This document shows positions 9,120 to 19,300 of a DNA stretch of 33,774 nt, piece by piece. Positions within the stretch are counted from its first letter, which is position 1; each line of letters starts with the position of its first letter. Below the pieces are notes generated by a model that ran no database searches, had not been told where the DNA came from, and saw only the letters and a program-made list of their open reading frames with translations. Made by a program: the position numbers and the translations under genes. Source of the DNA: an uncultured Collinsella sp. (GTDB taxonomy: Bacteria; Actinomycetota; Coriobacteriia; Coriobacteriales; Coriobacteriaceae); assembly GCA_900765115.1 (NCBI GenBank), contig CAAFQK010000014.1, forward strand, positions 1 through 33,774. Reading direction: 5' to 3'.

Positions 9120-9740
9120 ATGTATCCGTACTACGAATGTGACAACTATCCCATGAGCATTACAGATGATGACGGCCCGTTTCTGATCATGGAGGCGAGG
9201 CTGTCTGGCGACGACGAGCTCAATGATGATTTTAGGAAAGGCGCCAGTTATAGATGCTCGTGTGCGACTGTTTCTGCGGCGATTGATCTTTGCAGGTCGA
9301 TGACGGACGGCGATGCCGATCCTTGGTATGAAAGTTGGGAGAAGGCGGTTGAGCGTTATCCGCTCGAGAAATGCGAGGATGCGACAACGCTGTATTGGAT
9401 CGAGCCGACCGATCCGCACAAGGCGCTGTGCGCCCTCCAACCCCATTGCGATCTTGAGCCATACGTGGCTGAGGCAATTGGCGCAGTTGACACGTATCTA
9501 CTGGAGTGCGCGGACTATCCCTTTACGGTCGATCATTTAGATCTAAAGGACGTTGACGTCCTGCTCAGCGCTGCTTGGGGATTGGCTCGAGTCCTCGAAG
9601 AAACTTGGGGCACTTGCGACCCTGATGATGTTTTGGAAAAGATCGAGGATGCTACGTACAGTGCGTATATAACGGTTAAGGACCTGATCGCGGGCGAAGA
9701 GGCGGCCAAAGCCAGCGCAAAGTCCGATGACAATCTTTAG
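9120..9740 (+). CDS. Highly acidic protein of unknown function
   Basis: 206 residues starting at ATG 9120 behind GGAGAC. By my count it has about 46 Asp/Glu against 15 Lys/Arg, which is extreme even for this genome. It is rich in Trp, Tyr and Cys and has no signal peptide or membrane segment. Residues 45-60 (YRCSCATVSAAIDLCRSM) look like an amphipathic helix. No family is recognised. The charge would suit a DNA-mimic or a regulator that masks a DNA-binding surface, but that is only a suggestion. An open frame shifted by one position continues past its stop (see 9741-10058), so the gene may once have been longer. Confidence 0.65.
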   Translation: MYPYYECDNYPMSITDDDGPFLIMEARLSGDDELNDDFRKGASYRCSCATVSAAIDLCRSMTDGDADPWYESWEKAVERYPLEKCEDATTLYWIEPTDPHKALCALQPHCDLEPYVAEAIGAVDTYLLECADYPFTVDHLDLKDVDVLLSAAWGLARVLEETWGTCDPDDVLEKIEDATYSAYITVKDLIAGEEAAKASAKSDDNL

Positions 9741-10058
9741 CCACCGCACTGAACGGCGCGACCGATCGGAAGGCTGCCGGGAAAAGCTTTAGCAAGCGCC
9801 CCGACCAGGTTCAGGAGTCTGCCGCCGATGCATCCCTGATGCGTGTCGCCCTTGCAGTGATCGATGCCAAAGAGCGCGAGGCGTTGGAGTGCGATCTTAA
9901 GAAACTGCTCGCTTCGTGCGAGTAGTCGCTGACTGCTCCTCTTTCCTTTCTTTCTTCTCTCAAGCGGCATGGACGCCGCCCCCTAACCGCCCTGCGTGAG
10001 TTTTTGTCCGCACGGGATGGTATTCAACACATGCAACAACTAAATCGGAGGTTTGACC
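9741..10058 (+). other. Spacer with a start-less 60-codon open frame, then pyrimidine-rich leader of the helicase gene
   Basis: From 9731 to 9926 a frame without a convincing start runs to a TAG with ordinary codon use. It includes SLMRVALAVIDAKEREAL and a helical end KKLLASCE. It begins exactly where the upstream acidic protein stops, so it is either the lost tail of that protein after a one-base frameshift or a fragment of another gene. From 9930 to 9960 the plus strand is a run of C and T. The helicase ribosome binding site (CGGAGG, 10046-10051) closes the spacer. I see no clear promoter. Confidence 0.4.
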
Positions 10059-13000
10059 ATGGCTATGTGGGATCTCAGCTGCCAATCGAATCCGTCGTCT
10101 GCGGACGACAAGGAGCTCGCTCCCTATCTTGCACGTCAAAAGGCGATGCGCGAGTTTTTTGAGCGTGCGCTGTTTGCCCCCAAGGATCAGGACAACAATG
10201 GCCTGTACTTTTTGGGCGCCACGACGGGATCGGGTAAAAACTATACGGCCGAGCAGGTCACAGCCGACCTCATCGCCGGTGGCTGGGACGATTCGGGCTG
10301 TTTTAACAAGTGCCCGGGCCGTCGTTACCTGGTGTTTGTGGTGCCGGGTAAGGACAACCGCGACAACTACGTTGCGAGCGTGCGCAAATTGCTGGTTGAA
10401 CAGGGCATGGATGGCGATGCCGCGCAGCGCATGGTGTTCGATCTTCCGCGTGCGGGCGATAACATCCTGCATTGGATTGAGGCTACGCGCGGCAAGGGCG
10501 CCGTGGGCGTGCGTGACATCCCGTGTCCCATCGAGGCAGACGATGAGAGCTCTCGTCGCATCATTAAGCGGGCGTGGTGCAACGCTATGGAGATTGCTGA
10601 TGACCTCTTGGGCATTCTCGACACTCGAAATCGCCTGGGAGGTGTTGCAGACCGTTTGACCCCTGCCCTTCGCGATAAGCTGTCGTCGGCGGATGCGAGC
10701 TTGCGTTGGGCTGTGAGCCACGAGCTTAAAAACGTCACGCGCGGTATGGAGGTGATCCCTCAGATTTGGCCGTCCGCCCTGCTCAATGACGAGAGCATGC
10801 CGCATGTGATTGCCCTGACACCGCAAAAGCTCATCAATAGGATCGATACGGTGACCGGTGCAGGCATTGTGCTCTTTAACGCAATGGCTGTGGAGAAGGG
10901 CCTGTTTATCTTTGACGAAATCGACCACATGAAGGCCGACATACTGTCGACGCTGACGGACGATCCCGTGACGTTTCAGCCGGACGAAGTGTTGCGCATC
11001 CTCGACCGTCATTTTAACGGCGGCGTGGTGGACCCATTGCTACTGGGGAATCGAGATCAATGGATGGCGGTCTACACGCACGCTTCCACGTCGGGCGATC
11101 ACAAGGGGTCGAATGCCGAGAGGAACAGGGTTTCGCGAGCGAGCGTAGAAGAAGCCGCCGAAGAAATCGCCAAGGATGCCAAGATAATTCAAAAGGCACT
11201 TGCCTCTTGTATTAAGGAAATGAAACTGCGCCCGCCTTTTGCGCTGTCTGACGAGGCGAAAGAAGAGCAGCTCTCCGGTCGACACCTGTTTGGTAGTGAC
11301 GATATTTCGGTGGGTGACAACTCGGCGAATCCGTTGCGCTACAAACTCAATGAGGGTGGTACCCACAATATGATTACGGCTCATGGGGCGGATGGGCAGC
11401 AAACCGTTAACAAGGCGGTTCGTCGTGCGCGTGGCGTCGTTAGGATGGTGGTGGGTCATCTTGCCCGCTGCGCCACCCTTATGGACAGCCTGTACTACGG
11501 AGGTCTTTCGTACAAGGACGACCTTTCGCGCAAGAACATCATCGATGCCTTGGGCATTAGGAACAACCAGACCAGCGAGAGGTATTTTTGGGATTCGTTG
11601 ATGCTGGCGCTGTTCTTTAAGGACCGCAAGAACGACGAGATCGATGCCGCCGACGACTCGATGTATGCACGCGGTGTCGATTATCTAGTGATGGAAACCA
11701 CCATCGAGCACATGTTTACCACGTATCTAACCAGCCATGGCATTGAGCGCATGCCCGAGGCTTACCTTGCCTCCATTGCCGCCAAAGCGCCTTGCGTGTG
11801 CATGAGCGCAACGTGGAGTGCGCCGACCGTCAAAAACTTCAACCTCGATTACCTTGACGAGGTTCATGGCGTGGTTCGCAAGGATGCCTGGATCGACGAG
11901 CTCAACCAGGAGATCGTGCGACAGACCAAGCTGTTTAACAAGCAGGCTGCGAAGGAGTACGACGTCGATATTGCCTGGGTGGATGAGTCCAAGGAAATTG
12001 CCGGTATGGTCGCGCTGGCAGGCGGCGCCTTTGGCGGCATCATCGTGTCGCCCGACGAGGTGTACGAGCGCGCGATGCGGTTCTTTGACGGGATCGGCGT
12101 GAGTGAGGGCCTTGCGGTACGCCTGCGCTTAAAGATTGCCGACAGGGTGGGCATAAGCGACGCCAAGAGCATCGAGTTTGAGTTGAAACGCCTGAGCAAG
12201 ACGCTTGTTGCCGTGAGCACTTGGGCCCGTGGTGTGGCGCGTAACGAGCAACAGGCGGGAGCCGTTTTTACCACGCGCCACATGGGAAACCATGGCGAAT
12301 TCAATAGTCTGGCGCTGGATCTTGCACGCGAGATTGTCGCGGAGCTGGTGATTAGAAACGTCAAGTGCCCCGAGATGTCGTACGAGAAATCGCTTGAGGC
12401 CGCCAAGGACATGGTGCCGTGCTTTAACGCTGCGGAATGGGATGTAGGTTGGCGTGGCGCTCAAAAACGTCTCGAGCTGGGCCAGCCGACCCTGATGTTC
12501 ATCAATCTTTCGGTCGGTGGCTTTTCCAAGAATCTCAAATACAAGGTGCCGGAGAATCTGTGCAACATGGTTCGTCAGGTCGATTGCGGCTTTGAAGATG
12601 TCGACCGTCGCCCCAAGATGGATCTTGACTTCTTATATATCGAGTCGCCCACAAGTCGTTTAACCTGGGGTGTGGAGATCAACTCAGATAAGTTTATCCA
12701 GCAGGCGCTACTTGGCGTGGTGGAGCAGGAAGAACTGGTAGCGCGCGGTGAGGTTCCGTTTACTCAAAAACGCCGGAACGTACGGATGCTGCTATCTGGC
12801 GTCAATAAGAGCCTGCCGGTGCGCGATACCCTCTCTTATCAGGTCGAAGGTGCTCGCATTGTGGCACAGGCTGCGGGTCGCCTGATGCGCACGAGTGTAA
12901 AGATGCCTTGCGTGCAGGTGATGCTCGACCGCGAGATTGTGAACGATTGCAACTTCTCGTTCTTGCATGATTTGCCGATGGGCTACGAGCTTGAGCGGGT

Positions 13001-13991
13001 GGTTGGTGCCTGTGCCGCTGCCAACAACCATATGACGGACAACAAGGAACACGCTGCCGTTAAGCAGCAGAACCTTGCCGCCTTTAGGAACAACCTTGCC
13101 AAGAAAAAGCACGAGAAGCTGGCGTGGAAAGTTACCTCGCTCAATGCCGGGGACGAAGATCTTGCTGCCTTCGATAGCGAGCGCGACTTTTACCTGAATC
13201 ATTTTTGCCTGCCATGGGAAGATCTTGCGCAATACCCAGAGCGCCGGAGTACCGCGCTGCGCATGTCGTATGCCGCAAATGGCTATGCCTATGCAGAAGG
13301 CGGGGCATGCAAGGTGCCACGTTTTGAATTCCCCAACTACGATGGTGAGCCCGTCGAGCAAATTGCCGCTCGTCTGGAGGACTATTGCCGTTGCGGCGCG
13401 GGCTATAAGGGCGCAAAGGTTCGTCAGGTGAGTCAGGCTGCGGCGCGTGTGCCCGAGCTGCTGTCGATTCGCGAGGTGCGCGAGCACTGGTCTCGTGACG
13501 GGGTGCCTTCGACGCTGCAGCCGGCGGCAACGGCACACATGACGCCCTATATGTTCCAGGCAGTCTACCTGGGTGAGCTGGGAGAATCTGCCGGAAGGGC
13601 CATCTTTGAGGCGTATTACGACGGGCGTTATTCGCTCACGCGCGGTGATGCGGCCCATGCCGAGACGGGCGGCGATTTTGAGGTGCTCGATGCCGCCGGC
13701 AACAAGACCGGGGTGTGGATCGACTTCAAGCACTATCGCATCGGTGCCTATATCGCTTATGTCCGCGACGGCCGCGAGGCGTCGGATGCCGAGCGCTTTA
13801 GGGCGAAGGCTCAAAAGGTTGGGGCGAAACGCCTGCTAATCGTCAACGTTTTGGCTGATGGGGCAGCGCTTGAGTGCGTGCCCAAGGCACTCGACGCCGA
13901 AGGGACTGTGTTCTCCGTTCCTTATATGGCCGCTGACGGTGCAATCAATCTGGAGATGATGGAGGCGATCGGCCGTGCAATCGAAGCATAA
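10059..13991 (+). CDS. SF2 helicase with C-terminal PD-(D/E)xK nuclease, DdmD-like
   Basis: 1,310 residues. ATG 10059 is chosen for its CGGAGG site seven bases upstream; TTG 10053 and ATG 10065 are alternatives. Helicase motifs run in order: Walker A G53-ATTGSGK60, DEAD-box-type D286-E-I-D289, motif III S583-A-T585, and motif VI QAAGRLMR at 937-944. The C-terminus adds a nuclease core: E1184, D1206/E1208 in GGDFEVLD, and D1222-F-K1224 in WIDFKHY. This order (large split SF2 helicase, then PD-(D/E)xK) and the coupled Argonaute-like gene downstream match DdmD, whose helicase-nuclease degrades plasmids. The length is slightly above that of Vibrio DdmD. Cas3 and other helicase-nucleases are alternatives, but there is no HD domain and no cas gene nearby. 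Confidence 0.8.
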   Translation: MAMWDLSCQSNPSSADDKELAPYLARQKAMREFFERALFAPKDQDNNGLYFLGATTGSGKNYTAEQVTADLIAGGWDDSGCFNKCPGRRYLVFVVPGKDNRDNYVASVRKLLVEQGMDGDAAQRMVFDLPRAGDNILHWIEATRGKGAVGVRDIPCPIEADDESSRRIIKRAWCNAMEIADDLLGILDTRNRLGGVADRLTPALRDKLSSADASLRWAVSHELKNVTRGMEVIPQIWPSALLNDESMPHVIALTPQKLINRIDTVTGAGIVLFNAMAVEKGLFIFDEIDHMKADILSTLTDDPVTFQPDEVLRILDRHFNGGVVDPLLLGNRDQWMAVYTHASTSGDHKGSNAERNRVSRASVEEAAEEIAKDAKIIQKALASCIKEMKLRPPFALSDEAKEEQLSGRHLFGSDDISVGDNSANPLRYKLNEGGTHNMITAHGADGQQTVNKAVRRARGVVRMVVGHLARCATLMDSLYYGGLSYKDDLSRKNIIDALGIRNNQTSERYFWDSLMLALFFKDRKNDEIDAADDSMYARGVDYLVMETTIEHMFTTYLTSHGIERMPEAYLASIAAKAPCVCMSATWSAPTVKNFNLDYLDEVHGVVRKDAWIDELNQEIVRQTKLFNKQAAKEYDVDIAWVDESKEIAGMVALAGGAFGGIIVSPDEVYERAMRFFDGIGVSEGLAVRLRLKIADRVGISDAKSIEFELKRLSKTLVAVSTWARGVARNEQQAGAVFTTRHMGNHGEFNSLALDLAREIVAELVIRNVKCPEMSYEKSLEAAKDMVPCFNAAEWDVGWRGAQKRLELGQPTLMFINLSVGGFSKNLKYKVPENLCNMVRQVDCGFEDVDRRPKMDLDFLYIESPTSRLTWGVEINSDKFIQQALLGVVEQEELVARGEVPFTQKRRNVRMLLSGVNKSLPVRDTLSYQVEGARIVAQAAGRLMRTSVKMPCVQVMLDREIVNDCNFSFLHDLPMGYELERVVGACAAANNHMTDNKEHAAVKQQNLAAFRNNLAKKKHEKLAWKVTSLNAGDEDLAAFDSERDFYLNHFCLPWEDLAQYPERRSTALRMSYAANGYAYAEGGACKVPRFEFPNYDGEPVEQIAARLEDYCRCGAGYKGAKVRQVSQAAARVPELLSIREVREHWSRDGVPSTLQPAATAHMTPYMFQAVYLGELGESAGRAIFEAYYDGRYSLTRGDAAHAETGGDFEVLDAAGNKTGVWIDFKHYRIGAYIAYVRDGREASDAERFRAKAQKVGAKRLLIVNVLADGAALECVPKALDAEGTVFSVPYMAADGAINLEMMEAIGRAIEA

Positions 13992-15870
13992 CCAGTCGTG
14001 TGGCTTGGGAGACATTGCCGTATCTGAGTTTAAGCTACAGCTCGATGCCGTTGCTGCCGAGCGGCGCTACTCGGTCTTTTGGTGCAACGTCGGCGATGCG
14101 GGCAAGCATGCCGTGGCGAACTTTATGGCCGATGTGTGCCAGACGGGCAAGGTCGTCGCGCTCACGCAGCTTGCAGACAACCGCGTCTTTCTGATGGTCA
14201 AAGCGGGCGTGCAGACGGGCGACCTTAATGCCTCGCTTTATCAGGAGCAGATAGTTCCGATTAAAACTAATTGGAACGAGTTGGACGATTACGTTGCGCT
14301 CCGTTTGCTGTTCAACTCCTGCTCTCAGTTTGAGGGGATTGAGGACGAAGTTCCCAATGACACCGGGCACCTGTATGTCATTAGCGCCAAGGGTGCCCGC
14401 CGCGATGCTGTCGAAAGCGACGGAAGGGGACCTGCCAAGATCGAAACGGTTGAAATCGTTATCGATGAGGATTGCACCTTTGATCTTAAGATTCGGACGT
14501 TTACCAAGCGCCGTGTGCTTATTGGCAGGGCACAAGGTGACGAGAAAGAGCTCGAAAAGATTAAGAGCCAAGTGGGCTACAGGCTATCGCCCGTGGCGAC
14601 GATGGTGCTTGCCCACGAACAAAAAGACGAGTACATCCTGCGCCGAGCCAAGGGCGACAAGCCGTCCAAGCGCCGTGATCTGACGTTCTCGGCCCAGGCG
14701 GACAAGGTCGCCTATACCAAGAAGGGCATTTTGTATCGAGAGCTGCAGATTCTCGAACGCCGTTACAGCGACTTCGCCCGGGTGACGCTCATGGAATACC
14801 CGCGTAAGAGTTTCTACGAGGTGCTCAAGGGTGATGAGTACGCGCGCGTGGTTGCGGAGCGCATGGCGGGGCAGCGAATCGTGGTGTCGTTTGCGCGCAA
14901 TGGGCTTGCCGAAGTGGCGCGCCAGCTGGCCGATCGACTTAACGATTCCTCGTGGGGCGTCCGCGCAACGTATGGCGGAAGGGCCGCGGATTCGCGGGCG
15001 CTGAACCTTGTCGTTGTGCCCAATGAGGTTGCTGAGGACGACGGCTATGCCTTACATGTTGGCGTGGTGGAACAGCACGTGACGCCGGATGTGTGCGAGC
15101 CACTGTTTAAGGTGGTGCCAAAGCAAAAGGATCGCAATGCGCAAGAGGCGATCCTGGGCGCCATGCTCAAAGAACTGCTGGTAAAGCAGGATGTTGTCGA
15201 CGAGCGGGTGGCGGCGTTTGATCTTGACGCTTTGGATATTGAGTCGGTGACGGTGTGTGGCTTAGTCGATGTGCCGTATAAAGCAAAGGACAAGATTGAG
15301 CTGGATTCGCGTATCGCTACGTTGGCGATTGGCGCGGATGGGGGCATGCACTATGCCTCACATTCGGCAGAGGATGGTCCCGAGGACGAGATGGAGCTCG
15401 ATCTGCTGACCGCGGACGGCAAAATCGATAAGGGCGCCTATGTCTTTGACGTGCATGCGAACGGGCGGTCTATGCTTGCGCGCGTGCGGGATACGGGACT
15501 GACGACGTTTTCCAACAACTTTATGGCTCTGGTGGGCGAGCATCAGCTCGCGGGCAAGGCGGGGCGTAAGAAAGAGATTTTCGAGAGCTACAACTCGCCT
15601 TATTACGGCATTGGAACGTTCGAGCGCGCGGGCAGGACTTGCTATTTTGTGGGCGTCAACAACGGCACCCAGGAGGATATGGCGACTGCGATTCACGTGC
15701 GTTCGATTGAGATGCTCGGCGGCGATGATTTGTCCGAGTTGTTGGTTCAGCTGGCCAACATAGGCCTTTCGCGCTATAAGGCTCCGTCCGTGTGGCCGAT
15801 TCCGGTCAAGTATCTCAACGAGCGCGCTGCGCGTGAGGGCGCGGTGGGGGATGGCGGTGGCGGCAAGTGA
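13975..15870 (+). CDS. Argonaute-like protein (MID-PIWI-like), DdmE-like partner of the helicase-nuclease
   Basis: 631 residues from GTG 13975, with GGAGG nine bases upstream and a 17-base overlap with the helicase gene, so translation is coupled. The N-terminal 270 or so residues match nothing I know. From about 290 the protein looks like a degenerate MID-PIWI unit: Q367-H in VVEQHVTPD, a KELLVKQD segment at 399 (DdmE and related proteins have similar KEL-IK strings after the MID domain), a GADGGMHYAS strand, and a terminal block PSVWPIPVKYLNE near 605-616, like the end of PIWI RNase H folds. I cannot place a full DEDX catalytic set, so it is probably a guide-binding subunit without slicer activity. 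The identification rests on pattern and context, not on alignment. Confidence 0.6.
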   Translation: MQSKHNQSCGLGDIAVSEFKLQLDAVAAERRYSVFWCNVGDAGKHAVANFMADVCQTGKVVALTQLADNRVFLMVKAGVQTGDLNASLYQEQIVPIKTNWNELDDYVALRLLFNSCSQFEGIEDEVPNDTGHLYVISAKGARRDAVESDGRGPAKIETVEIVIDEDCTFDLKIRTFTKRRVLIGRAQGDEKELEKIKSQVGYRLSPVATMVLAHEQKDEYILRRAKGDKPSKRRDLTFSAQADKVAYTKKGILYRELQILERRYSDFARVTLMEYPRKSFYEVLKGDEYARVVAERMAGQRIVVSFARNGLAEVARQLADRLNDSSWGVRATYGGRAADSRALNLVVVPNEVAEDDGYALHVGVVEQHVTPDVCEPLFKVVPKQKDRNAQEAILGAMLKELLVKQDVVDERVAAFDLDALDIESVTVCGLVDVPYKAKDKIELDSRIATLAIGADGGMHYASHSAEDGPEDEMELDLLTADGKIDKGAYVFDVHANGRSMLARVRDTGLTTFSNNFMALVGEHQLAGKAGRKKEIFESYNSPYYGIGTFERAGRTCYFVGVNNGTQEDMATAIHVRSIEMLGGDDLSELLVQLANIGLSRYKAPSVWPIPVKYLNERAAREGAVGDGGGGK

Positions 15871-15914
15871 TGGTGTTGCGCAATTATCGCTCCTAGAACT
15901 TTTTGAAATTATGC

Positions 15915-15943
15915 TTGCATTGTAAAAGGGGAGAACATATACT
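15915..15943 (+). promoter_or_regulatory. Strong sigma-70-type promoter
   Basis: TTGCAT at 15915-15920 and TATACT at 15938-15943 with a 17-base spacer, in an AT-rich gap after the Argonaute-like gene. The expected start is near 15950. It would drive the 64-residue ORF at 16024 and possibly the surface protein after it. Confidence 0.65.
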
Positions 15944-15965
15944 GCAGCCATAGCACATCAGATGG

Positions 15966-15982
15966 GGTCTCAAAAAGAGACC
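15966..15982 (+). promoter_or_regulatory. 5' UTR hairpin
   Basis: Perfect arms GGTCTC and GAGACC around an AAAAA loop, about 16 bases after the expected transcription start and 40 bases before the ORF at 16024. There is no T-tract after it, so it is not a terminator. It may stabilise the mRNA or be a protein-binding site. Confidence 0.5.
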
Positions 15983-16023
15983 AAGCAAACGAGTTTTCAG
16001 TTTATGTTGAGAGGTACTTGAGC

Positions 16024-16218
16024 ATGACCAGCAGAATTTTCCCCCTTTACAACGACAATACCGACCATATCGTTCTCAATACCATCTGCGGTTACAGTAT
16101 TTGTTCTAAGGCTGAGAACTACATGTTCGCTCAAGATGATCTAGAGCTTAGCTCCGAAGATTATGAGTACCTGAATGATATTGAGCGCGAGCGGGAGTAT
16201 GAGCTCGGCATCCGCTGA
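16024..16218 (+). CDS. Small protein of unknown function (64 residues)
   Basis: ATG 16024 follows a GAGAGG site and a clear promoter with a 5' hairpin. The N-terminal part is neutral with two Cys (TICGYSICS). The C-terminal third is very acidic and helical (SSEDYEYLNDIERERE). There is no signal peptide or membrane segment. The next gene, the large surface protein, starts 119 bases further on. It is not recognised. The good promoter and ribosome binding site argue that it is real. It could be a stand-alone regulator or a leader of the surface-protein transcript. Confidence 0.55.
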   Translation: MTSRIFPLYNDNTDHIVLNTICGYSICSKAENYMFAQDDLELSSEDYEYLNDIEREREYELGIR

Positions 16219-16337
16219 TGGATGTGGGCTTGTCTCCAACTCCTCCGATTTAATTACCCCGTTATCACCTCTTTTTAGCGGGGCATATTGGATCGATTAT
16301 GTGTCAAACATCAGCTCATCGTGGGAAGGAATCGGCA

Positions 16338-19300
16338 ATGAGCAAGAACGTGAACAAGAACATCAATGGTGGCGCTGCGGGTAAGGCGAAGGCCGCCGGG
16401 CGTATGGCGACAGTTGCTGCGGCAACGATCGCCATGACGGGCGGGTCGCTGCTGTCTCCGCTGACTGCGGTGGCGCAGGGTGCGAACGGTGCCGACGCTA
16501 CTGCGAAGCCGGCTGCGGTGCTGTCTCCGTTGACGAGCGCGGCTGCTGCTAGCGCTGGCGCGGGCACGGTGTCAGCGGTGCAGAAGGTCGCCAACCTGCA
16601 GGCTGCGGTCGATGCGGCTCGCGCTAAGGCCGCTGCTGCCAAGGCCGATTTGGATGCGGCCGCCGCTCCTTACGACGCCGCCGCTGCCAACCAGCAGCAG
16701 GCTCAGAGCGCCTACGATGCGGCCCGTGGCACAAGCGACGCTGCCGCTTCTGCAGCTTCGGCCGAGCTGGAGCAGCAGATGGGTGCCGCGCAGGACAAGG
16801 CCGATGCGGACGTGAAGGCGCTCGAGGACGCTCAAGCTGCACTCGATGCCGCAAAGAGGGATCTGACGGACAAGGGTGAAGCCCTGACCGCTGCCCAGAA
16901 GACCGCCGACGATGCCCAGGCTGCGCTCAAGTCCGCGCAGGCCGCTGCTGCCGATGCCACGCCCGAGGCTGTTGCCGCGGCTCAGGCCGCTGCCGAGCAG
17001 GCCGCGAGCGAGCTGGAGCAGGCAAAGCAGCAGGCCGCCGACGCGCAGGTCAGGCTTTCGAATGCCCAGGCTGGCGTTGATGCCGCCGCGGCCAAACAGC
17101 AGGACGCGCAAGGCAAGCTTTCGGCAGCTCAGCAGGCAAAGGATGCGGCCGATAAGGATGTGAATGCCGCTCAGGCGAGCTATGACGCCGCCAAGGCCGA
17201 TCTCGACCGTGCCGAGCAGGGTGCCGCGGGCCCGGAGTACGAGGCTGCCAAGGCCAAGGTGGACGCCGCCGCTGCCGCGCTGGACGCCGCCAAGTCGGTC
17301 CAGGCGCAGCGCGAGGGCGAACTCGCTGCTGCCTCGCAGGAAGTGACCACTGCCGAGGGTGAGGTGCAGGCTGCACAGCAGGCGCTCGCCGTCCAGCAGC
17401 AGGCTGCGGCTGACGCGCAGTCCAAGTTGGACGCTGCCACGGCTGCTGCGACCGCGGCAGACGCCGCCGTCGATCAGGCTAAGGCCGAGCATGCCAATGC
17501 GCTTGCGGCGCTGGCCGACGCTCAGGCCAAGCTCTCGGCCGCTAAGGACGAGAAGAACGCTGCCGACAAGGCGCTCGACCAGGCAAAGGCTCAAAAGCAG
17601 CAGGCCGATCAGGCTGTAGCTCAAGCGCAGGCCAAGCTCGACGCCGCTCAGGCTACGGCGAACGCCTCGGCGGAAAACTACCGCCAGGGCGCCATTGCGT
17701 TCTTTAAGAGCGTGGGTGCCGACGATGCGGCGGACCTGATTCTCAACTGCAAATATGCCAGCCTCACTAAGGTGGGCGAGGAGGTTGACGCGACGAGTCT
17801 GACCAACATGAAGCAAGCGATTGTGTGGCTCAAGGCGTGCAACAAGTATCGTGCGAGCGTTGGCCTGGGTGAGCTCAAGGTGACGTATGCCATGATGGCG
17901 ACCGCGATTGCCGATGCGAATTTCTCCGATACCAAGACTGCGCACGCCATGCAGTTCAACGTGGGCGAAAACGTGGCGTGGAACTACGGAAGCGATCCGT
18001 TCATCCAGTGGGTCGATCAGGAAAAGGCCGTCTTTGACCGCGCTGCGGCTACGCTGGGAGCGACGGGCCTTACGGGAAAGGCTGCTTTCGATTTTTATCG
18101 TCAGCATGGTGACGAAGTGGACCGCTACGTTGCTGCGCATGGCGGGAGCGTGCATACAGTCGGTCACTACATGAATGTGATCGATCCCGATTACACCGTA
18201 ACGGGCATGGGGGTTTGCACGCGCGGGACGATGAACCGTTGGCTTACGCAGGCGCAGACGTTCTCTATGTCTGGAGGATGGTACACGAATGCCGCCAATC
18301 CGATGACGGTTGCTGAGTATGAGGCTGCGCTGAACGCGTGGTGCGACTCTCTGGCAAATCCCGAGCAGGGCGTTGACACGGCACGCAAGGAGCTTGCTAC
18401 GGCGCAGGGCGTTGCCGACGATGCCGGCAACAAGGTGGACGCAGCATCGCAGACCGTTGCGGCAAAGCAAGCTCAGGTTGAGCGCGCTGTCGCTGACGTT
18501 GATGTCGCGACTGCCAAGGTCTCGGAGGCTCAGGCTTCTGTGGAGCAAAAGCAGGCTGCAGCTGACGTCGCCGCGCGTGCTGTCAGCGATGCCCGCGCCG
18601 ATTTGAGCGCTGCCAACGCCGCAGTTGCGGCGGCTCAGGACGCCGTGGCCGCCAAGTCTGGCGAGCTCGACATTGCCAAGGGCAAGGTGGCTGCTGCCAA
18701 GCGCGCACTGGATGCCGCTCGTGTCGGTGTCGGCGACAAGCAGGATGCACTTGCCGCGGCCCAGGATGAGCTGGCGGCGTATTCGGCCGATATCGCTGCT
18801 GCTCAGCGTGCGTTTGATGCGGCATCGTCTACGCTCGAAGACGCACGTGCCAATCAGCGTGAGGCGGAGGCTGAACTTGCTGTCGCCCAAGGCGATGCCG
18901 ATCAGGCAGCCATCGATGCTGCTGGCGCTCAGGCGGAGCTCGATATGGCCCAGCAGGCTGCGAGCGATGCTGGCGCTGCCGCGACAACGGCTCAGGCAAT
19001 GTCTGATGCAGCTGCCGCGCGTGCCTCCCAGCTTAAGAATGCCGCTGCAGCACTTTCCAGGGCTACTGAGGACAAGCTCGCTGCCGATGCTGCGCTTGAT
19101 GCTGCGGAGATGGCCGTGAGCGATGCCGAGTACGACTTGGTGGAGGCTGACGATGCCGTGACGGATGCGGCCGCCGCCCGCGATGCCTCTGCCGCCGCGG
19201 TCACCCGTCTGCGCAGGATCAATCTTGCCGAAGCCATCGTCAACGGCAGCGCTGACGATGCAGACGAGGCGCTCAACGCTAAGATCGCCGCAGCTCACGA

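Noticed and set aside
9960..11012. 350-codon minus-strand frame over the helicase start
   Set aside because: Antisense to the Walker A region of the helicase gene, with no ribosome binding site and no recognisable product.
10059..13991. Cas3-type helicase of a CRISPR system
   Set aside because: No HD nuclease motif, no cas genes and no repeat-spacer array in the window. The nuclease is PD-(D/E)xK at the C-terminus.
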